Below, one piece after another: positions 59,916-64,000 of a stretch of DNA of 64,000 bases (its first letter is position 1; every line of letters starts with the position of its first letter). The stretch lies in assembly GCA_021442155.1 (NCBI GenBank), contig CM038229.1, positions 90,408,693 through 90,472,692 of the forward strand, written 5' to 3'. The notes beneath the pieces were generated by a model. It ran no database searches, was not told where the DNA came from, and was given only the letters and a program-made list of their open reading frames with translations. The stretch comes from Cymbidium sinense. Lineage: Eukaryota > Streptophyta > Magnoliopsida > Asparagales > Orchidaceae. Position numbers and translations under genes: made by a program.

Positions 59916-61556
59916 CCTGATAGGTTCTAAGATTAGAAATATTGAAGGAATACTTCCAACCAAAGTATGATAATTTTACTTGGTATGAAGTTTTACAGAA
60001 TAATATCACGAAACAAATGATTTATTTTGAAAAAAATGAGAGAAAGAATAAAATAGTAAAGCAACAATTCTTTTAGTAGCATGGTTTTGTAGATTACTTG
60101 CTCAATGCTCAAGTTGTTTAACTACCAAAAATGGCAAAAAGGAAAAAATTGAAGCATCTTATCCTCCATCAATTATAAAATGGTGGATGATAAACCTTTA
60201 GAATTAGTGGCCTTGAAAATAAGTTCGATCCACAAATTCTAAAGGAATTTCTTGTAATTAAACAACTTAATTATAGTATATCAAATAATCGATCATCTTT
60301 TAGCTTAGAGTCTAAATTGATCAAATGCACAAAGGTTTAGTCCAAAACTAGCAAAGCTTATCTTAGTATAAAGTTGTGAAACCTTTTTATCCAACACCTC
60401 TCTCTCTTAAGTTAGGACCCTCTTAAGCCATTAATTTGATTCTAAACTTAAGTGAAAAGTATGTAGTGTTGAATATATTGAATCAAGAAGATTGGATGAA
60501 GATTCAAATGAATCCTCAACTGGCGATCTTCAATAATATTGAAAAGTTCAAAACTTTTTTTAAGAATTACAAGATCCTCACCCTCACTTGATATCCAAAA
60601 CTTTCTTATCCCAAGAAAAATTTGGAAAAACATTATTATAAAAAACTCACTCCTCCTGATTTATTATTTGAGGAAGATACTCATTTTGTAGGAAACTCAT
60701 GATGGATTCTTTATATGAATGGAATATTGATGGGCTTTTTTTGAACATCAAATCATTCATACCCTTCATCAATGCTTATGTTTTGCTATTTATCTAGGCA
60801 TCAAGCAAAACCTATTATAGCCATCATTTGATTCTAGAACTAAAGGTTGGTGGGATAATTTTCTCCTTGTTCCAGAAGACCTCCTTAGAAATTGACTTAG
60901 TCTAAGGATCTTCCAAACAACAAAAACTTAATGAAAATTCATCTATAATCTAATTCAAATAATTATAGATCATTTCTTTGGATCCATTGGAGATCAGGAG
61001 AAAAAACTCGTTACTCAGAAAATTAAGATGTCCATCCATTTTGATACAAGGATATCTTTCTAGCATGCGTCATGACACTTTATGATGCAAATAGCCTTCA
61101 CTGGAAGCAAGAATTCATTGAAGGCCTTCCCAATCTATTTACGGAAAAGGTTAAGGTATCTCTTCATCTATACGATGGAACCATCCCAAATGAAACCCTA
61201 ACATATGGAAACCTTATTTCTGCATGTATTAAAATTGGTTTAGCAATTTGTCTTAAATTAATTAAAGATCAAATGAAAGAGAGTCACTTGAGCATCACCA
61301 ACTTGGAGAATTTGAGCAATTCATGATCCTCGTATCCTTTAATTTCAAAAAATAAGGAAAAACATGAAAACTATTTTTCTAACTTGAAAAATCACGTCAT
61401 AAAAGCGTGATAAATTCACACAAACGAACTCTCATCCCTCTGGTTATAAAACCAAAGAGACAAGAGAAATAAAATATTACAAATGTGGTCGTACAGGTCA
61501 TTATGCAAATAGATGCAAAGAGAAGAAGTTAAATGAACTTGATTGACAAAGGGTTA
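59916..61556 (+). pseudogene. Caulimovirid coat protein with zinc knuckle, copy B, decayed
   Basis: Coding traces run through many frames. The clearest is the open stretch 61,072-61,326, which reads LHWKQEFIEGLPNLFTEKV and NETLTYGNLISAC, the C-terminal capsid core. Upstream, KYDNFTWYEVLQNN (about 59,963-60,005) belongs to the N-terminal part. The nucleic-acid-binding knuckle at 61,475-61,516 reads YYKCGRTGHYANRC. The first zinc ligand is Tyr (TAT) where Cys is usual, while the second Cys, His and last Cys remain. Coat protein forms the icosahedral or bacilliform particle around the viral DNA. An antisense open stretch at 60,448-60,633 is a shadow. Confidence 0.75.
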
Positions 61557-61560
61557 AACG

Positions 61561-61926
61561 ATGAAAATTCTTCTTACGTCCTCTGATTCTGAAAAAGAAT
61601 CAGACAGAGAAGAAGAATATATTTCATCTTCATCATCAGATTCTAATAAATTTGATAAATCTAACTGTTGCAAATCCTGTCAACAGATAGACTATTATAA
61701 AAATATAATAAATATGACAGGTCTATATATGCTCACCCACGAGCAAAAAGACAAATTAATTAAAATTTTAGCACAAGTTGAAGATGATTCAACTCGTGAT
61801 AAAATTATCGATATTCTTAATAATAAGAAGAAAGATAAATTAGAAAAATTCAATTATAAGCCTCCTATATACTCCTTATCAGAAGTATTTAAGAAAAAAT
61901 CAAAAAGTTCATTATCCTCTAATTGA
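61561..61926 (+). pseudogene. Coat protein-protease linker, copy B
   Basis: An open stretch of 121 codons begins with a Ser/Asp/Glu-rich segment (SSDSEKESDREEE, then a run of Ser) and contains CKSCQQIDYY, a basic KKKDKLEKF stretch and PPIYSLSEVFKKKS, which is shared with copy A at 56,155-56,196. It ends at a stop (61,924) where copy A is open. Acidic and Ser-rich segments after the zinc knuckle are known from coat proteins of this family and may be cleaved off. It is in a different frame from the knuckle, so a frameshift lies between them. Confidence 0.65.
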
Positions 61927-62476
61927 CCTCTTTAGCCCAAGGCGAATTAAAGAAACTAAAATTAGAAGTTGAAATAAAAAAGACGAACAATGAATGGTCA
62001 TCTATTAGATCTTGAAATTACATAAAAGCCCAATTCATTTGACAATATAGAAGCCGATTCTAATCAAAAACCAAGTTTCCTACAAAATATGCAAAAGGCA
62101 ATATACCAGAAATTGTATATTTCCATTAAATTAATTATAAATAAAGAATTTATTTTACCAAATTTTTTTAGTTGATGGCATTTAAATTATACAAGAAGGA
62201 ATAATTCCTTCTAAATATTTTAAAAAAACTAGCCAGCGGTTAAAGACAGCCGACGGTGAGTCCTTACAAATTAAATATAAACTATCATCTGTGGCCCTGC
62301 GTCAAGATGATATTTGTATTCAAATGCCTTTTATTTTAATCAAAAATTTGACACAACACATTATTTTGGAAACTCCTTTTCTTCTTAAAATAATGCCAAT
62401 CACTAGAATTGATGATATTGGAATTCAGTATTTTCTTTGGGATAAAGAAATCATATTAGTTTATCACCAATCCTAA
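61927..62476 (+). pseudogene. Caulimovirid aspartic protease, copy B, active site lost
   Basis: It corresponds to copy A 56,220-56,790. Compared with A it carries several deletions of a few bases each. The one at about 62,175 removes the codons for the DSGAD active site, leaving Asp-Gly followed by a stop. The second half is open from 62,291 to 62,476 and covers DDICIQMPFILIKNLTQ and PITRIDDIGI. The protease cannot be functional. Confidence 0.75.
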
Positions 62477-63450
62477 AGAAATTATCATAAATGAAATAAA
62501 TAGGCTTAAAATAAGTCTATGCATATCAATTATTTAAAAGAAGAAATTGCTAGTTTAACTTTTAAGCGACAAATTTCTTCCCAAAATTAAAAGAAAAAAT
62601 TGAATTGCCACCAAGAATTCCAAAGGAAGTCATGGTGACAACCCAATTACGGGAAAAGACACATATGGTAGATCTCTCATACATTGATAATTTCAATGAA
62701 TGGGACATTCCACTAAAACTCATCCTTGTCAAATGAGCAGCACTACTTTATGTATTGTGATTTATTAAAGAAAGGAATAATTTGGCAATCCTATTCCTCT
62801 TGGTTGCTTTACATTCTATGTCATGAATCTTTGAGGAAAAAAGAAGAGGAAGCGACTTGTAATTATAAGCCATTAAACAAAGTTTTAAAATGGATCAGAT
62901 ATCTAATTCCTAATAAAGGGATTTATTAAATAGATTGCATAATGCAAAAATATTTTCAAAATTTGATTTAAAATCAAGATATTGGCGTCGGATCAAAGAA
63001 TCGGATGCTATAAAAGCGACATTCACGGTGCCCTTTGGACATTATGAATGGAGCGTAATGCCCTTGGTTTAAAAAATGCACCTTATGAATTTAAGCATAT
63101 CATGAATAATATATTTAAAGATTATTTTGAATATATTTTAGTCTATATTGATGATGTTCTCGTGTTCTCAAACTATTTGAACAATTCAATCATCTCAAAA
63201 CATTTAAATGGTTAACTTTGAAAAATGGATTAGTTATTTGAGCCAAAATCAAATTATTTCAAAGCGAAATAAGATTTTTAAATATAATATATTCAATGCT
63301 TCTATTATACCAATTAATAGAAGTATTGAATTACTAAATTTCTTGATATCACTTTAGATAAAAACCACCTACAGTGCTTCTTAGGAGCTCTAAATTATGT
63401 AGCCGATTTCTATCAAAATCTTGCCAAAGATCACTCTTTGAGATTAAGAA
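62477..63450 (+). pseudogene. Caulimovirid reverse transcriptase, copy B, decayed
   Basis: The start is seen as IELPPRIPKEVMV (about 62,598-62,636). Further in are NYKPLNKVLKWIRY (about 62,861-62,901), the motif A region KIFSKFDLKS (about 62,946-62,975), FTVPFGHYEW (63,022-63,051) and the polymerase box YIDD at 63,144-63,155, followed by VLVFS. Then FNASIIPINRSIE and LGALNYVADFYQN mark the C-terminal part. The enzyme reverse-transcribes pregenomic RNA in the particle. Stops, frameshifts and small deletions occur throughout, for example after NEWDIPLKLI and in VMPLV where FGLKNAP is usual. Confidence 0.85.
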
Positions 63451-63697
63451 AGAATCTCCACCATATACCCATACCATGTCATAAAATTAAAGAAAGGGTT
63501 CAAAACCTTCCCTTTCTTAATCTTGCGGACCCCACTAGTTCAAAATTATTGAAATTGCCTCTAATAAGGTATGGAGGTATCCTAAAGCAGTGAAAAAATT
63601 CTAAAGAAGAATTAGTTCACTTTGTTTCTGGTAAATGGAATCCTACTCAGCAAAAGTATTTCATTATCAAAAAAGAAATGCTTTCTGTAATCAAGTG
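63451..63697 (+). pseudogene. Caulimovirid RNase H, N-terminal part, copy B
   Basis: It contains RVQNLPFLNLADPTS, YGGILKQ and KWNPTQQKYFIIKKEMLSVIKC (in pieces), the beginning of the RNase H domain including the conserved Glu in KKEM. The usual Asp in the segment before YGG is not retained. The domain is cut at about 63,697, where the sequence passes directly into a viral leader, so the rest of RNase H, the 3' region and the promoter are missing. Confidence 0.75.
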
Positions 63698-64000
63698 CTA
63701 AGTTTTCTCTTCTCTTCTTCTCTCCTATTCTCCTCTTGTACTCTCCTTAGTTCTTTCTGCTTCCTACCTACTGTCATCGTGTAAGTATTATTTCAGCTTT
63801 AATAAATAAGTTGTTGTTATATATCACGGTGTAAGAATTATCGAGCCATGATGGGGTAAATCCACAGGGAGGGAAGGATGTTAGAGATTTTTTGTTTCTA
63901 TCACCATGCTTGAATAAACCGGTACTTTGTTCATTCCTCCATGGCTTTATCCATCTTCATCACAAATGGCCATTCCACATTTGCATGCATGATGTTTGAT
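63698..64000 (+). promoter_or_regulatory. Viral leader 3, continues beyond the window
   Basis: It starts TAAGTTTTCTC like leader 1, with the C/T-rich stretch, AATAAA at 63,801-63,806 and a primer site. It is the longest uninterrupted leader in the window and matches leader 2 further downstream. It shows that another head-to-tail copy begins here, without its own promoter. Confidence 0.7.
63836..63856 (+). promoter_or_regulatory. Primer-binding site, leader 3
   Basis: GAATTATCGAGCCATGATGGG, with the same GAGCCATGATGGG core as leader 1 and a shortened TATCAGAG part. Confidence 0.65.

Larger units (their letters stand above)
56127..64000 (+). mobile_element. Endogenous caulimovirid locus, two rearranged head-to-tail copies
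   Basis: Movement protein, coat protein with zinc knuckle, aspartic protease, RT and RNase H occur in caulimovirid order on one strand, with leaders containing a tRNA-Met-type primer site. Copy A (56,127-58,137) has protease, a 3' segment and promoter but no RT. Copy B (58,138-63,697) has everything from leader to partial RNase H and then joins a new leader at about 63,698. The shared stretch of A and B (56,127-56,785 versus 61,834-62,460) is highly similar, B being shorter by several small deletions. No integrase is present, as expected for this family. All frames are broken. The genus is not assigned. Confidence 0.85.

Noticed and set aside
60448..60633. - strand open stretch in the caulimovirid coat protein region
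   Set aside because: Antisense to the decayed coat protein; no family match recognised.

Overview
This window is nuclear DNA of a seed plant, probably a flowering plant. It is very AT-rich and consists of nested, decayed retroelements. I see no host gene, rRNA, tRNA gene or CRISPR array. The species cannot be named from what is here. The plant assignment rests on two things: a Ty3/gypsy polyprotein of the Tat lineage, with a second, plant-specific RNase H between reverse transcriptase and integrase, and a block of endogenous caulimovirid (plant pararetrovirus) sequence.

Region 1 (1-54,610) is built almost wholly from one LTR-retrotransposon family with an exceptionally long LTR of about 7 kb. 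Element E1 (+ strand) has a partial 5' LTR (1-3,242), then protease end, reverse transcriptase, two RNase H domains and integrase (3,243-7,720), a repeat-rich 3' region (to 9,835) and a truncated LTR (9,836-13,866). Two further + strand LTR copies follow (13,867-20,414 and 20,415-23,940). Element E2 (- strand) has its 3' LTR at 23,977-31,128, protease and gag remnants plus an extra upstream reading frame (31,300-36,720), a leader made of an array of hairpins (36,930-38,735), a primer-binding site (38,984-39,001) and its 5' LTR from 39,012. That 5' LTR is split by a complete 7,302-bp solo LTR in opposite orientation (40,194-47,495, TG...CA, 5-bp target duplication AAAGG) and resumes at 47,501.

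The LTR has a recognisable architecture: a start with TGTTGAC, a 180-bp tandem module of variable copy number, a zone dense in TTGACC/TTGACT (W-box cores), a promoter zone with a TATA box in the solo copy, a GATC-rich stretch, then several kb of AT-rich sequence.

Region 2 (54,611-56,129, - strand) is a remnant of a different LTR retrotransposon: a degraded tRNA primer-binding site and a leader with about twelve 86-bp tandem repeats.

Region 3 (56,127-64,000, + strand) is an endogenous caulimovirid locus with two head-to-tail, complementarily deleted copies. Copy A has a protease, a 3' segment, a promoter with TATA box and a leader. Copy B has leader, movement protein, coat protein with zinc knuckle, protease, reverse transcriptase and a partial RNase H, and runs directly into a third leader at the window end. 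All viral reading frames are broken by stops, frameshifts and deletions.

The most unusual signals are the hairpin array in the E2 leader, whose stems change sequence but keep pairing, the 7.3-kb LTR with its W-box cluster, and the complementary deletions in both the gypsy pair and the caulimovirid pair.
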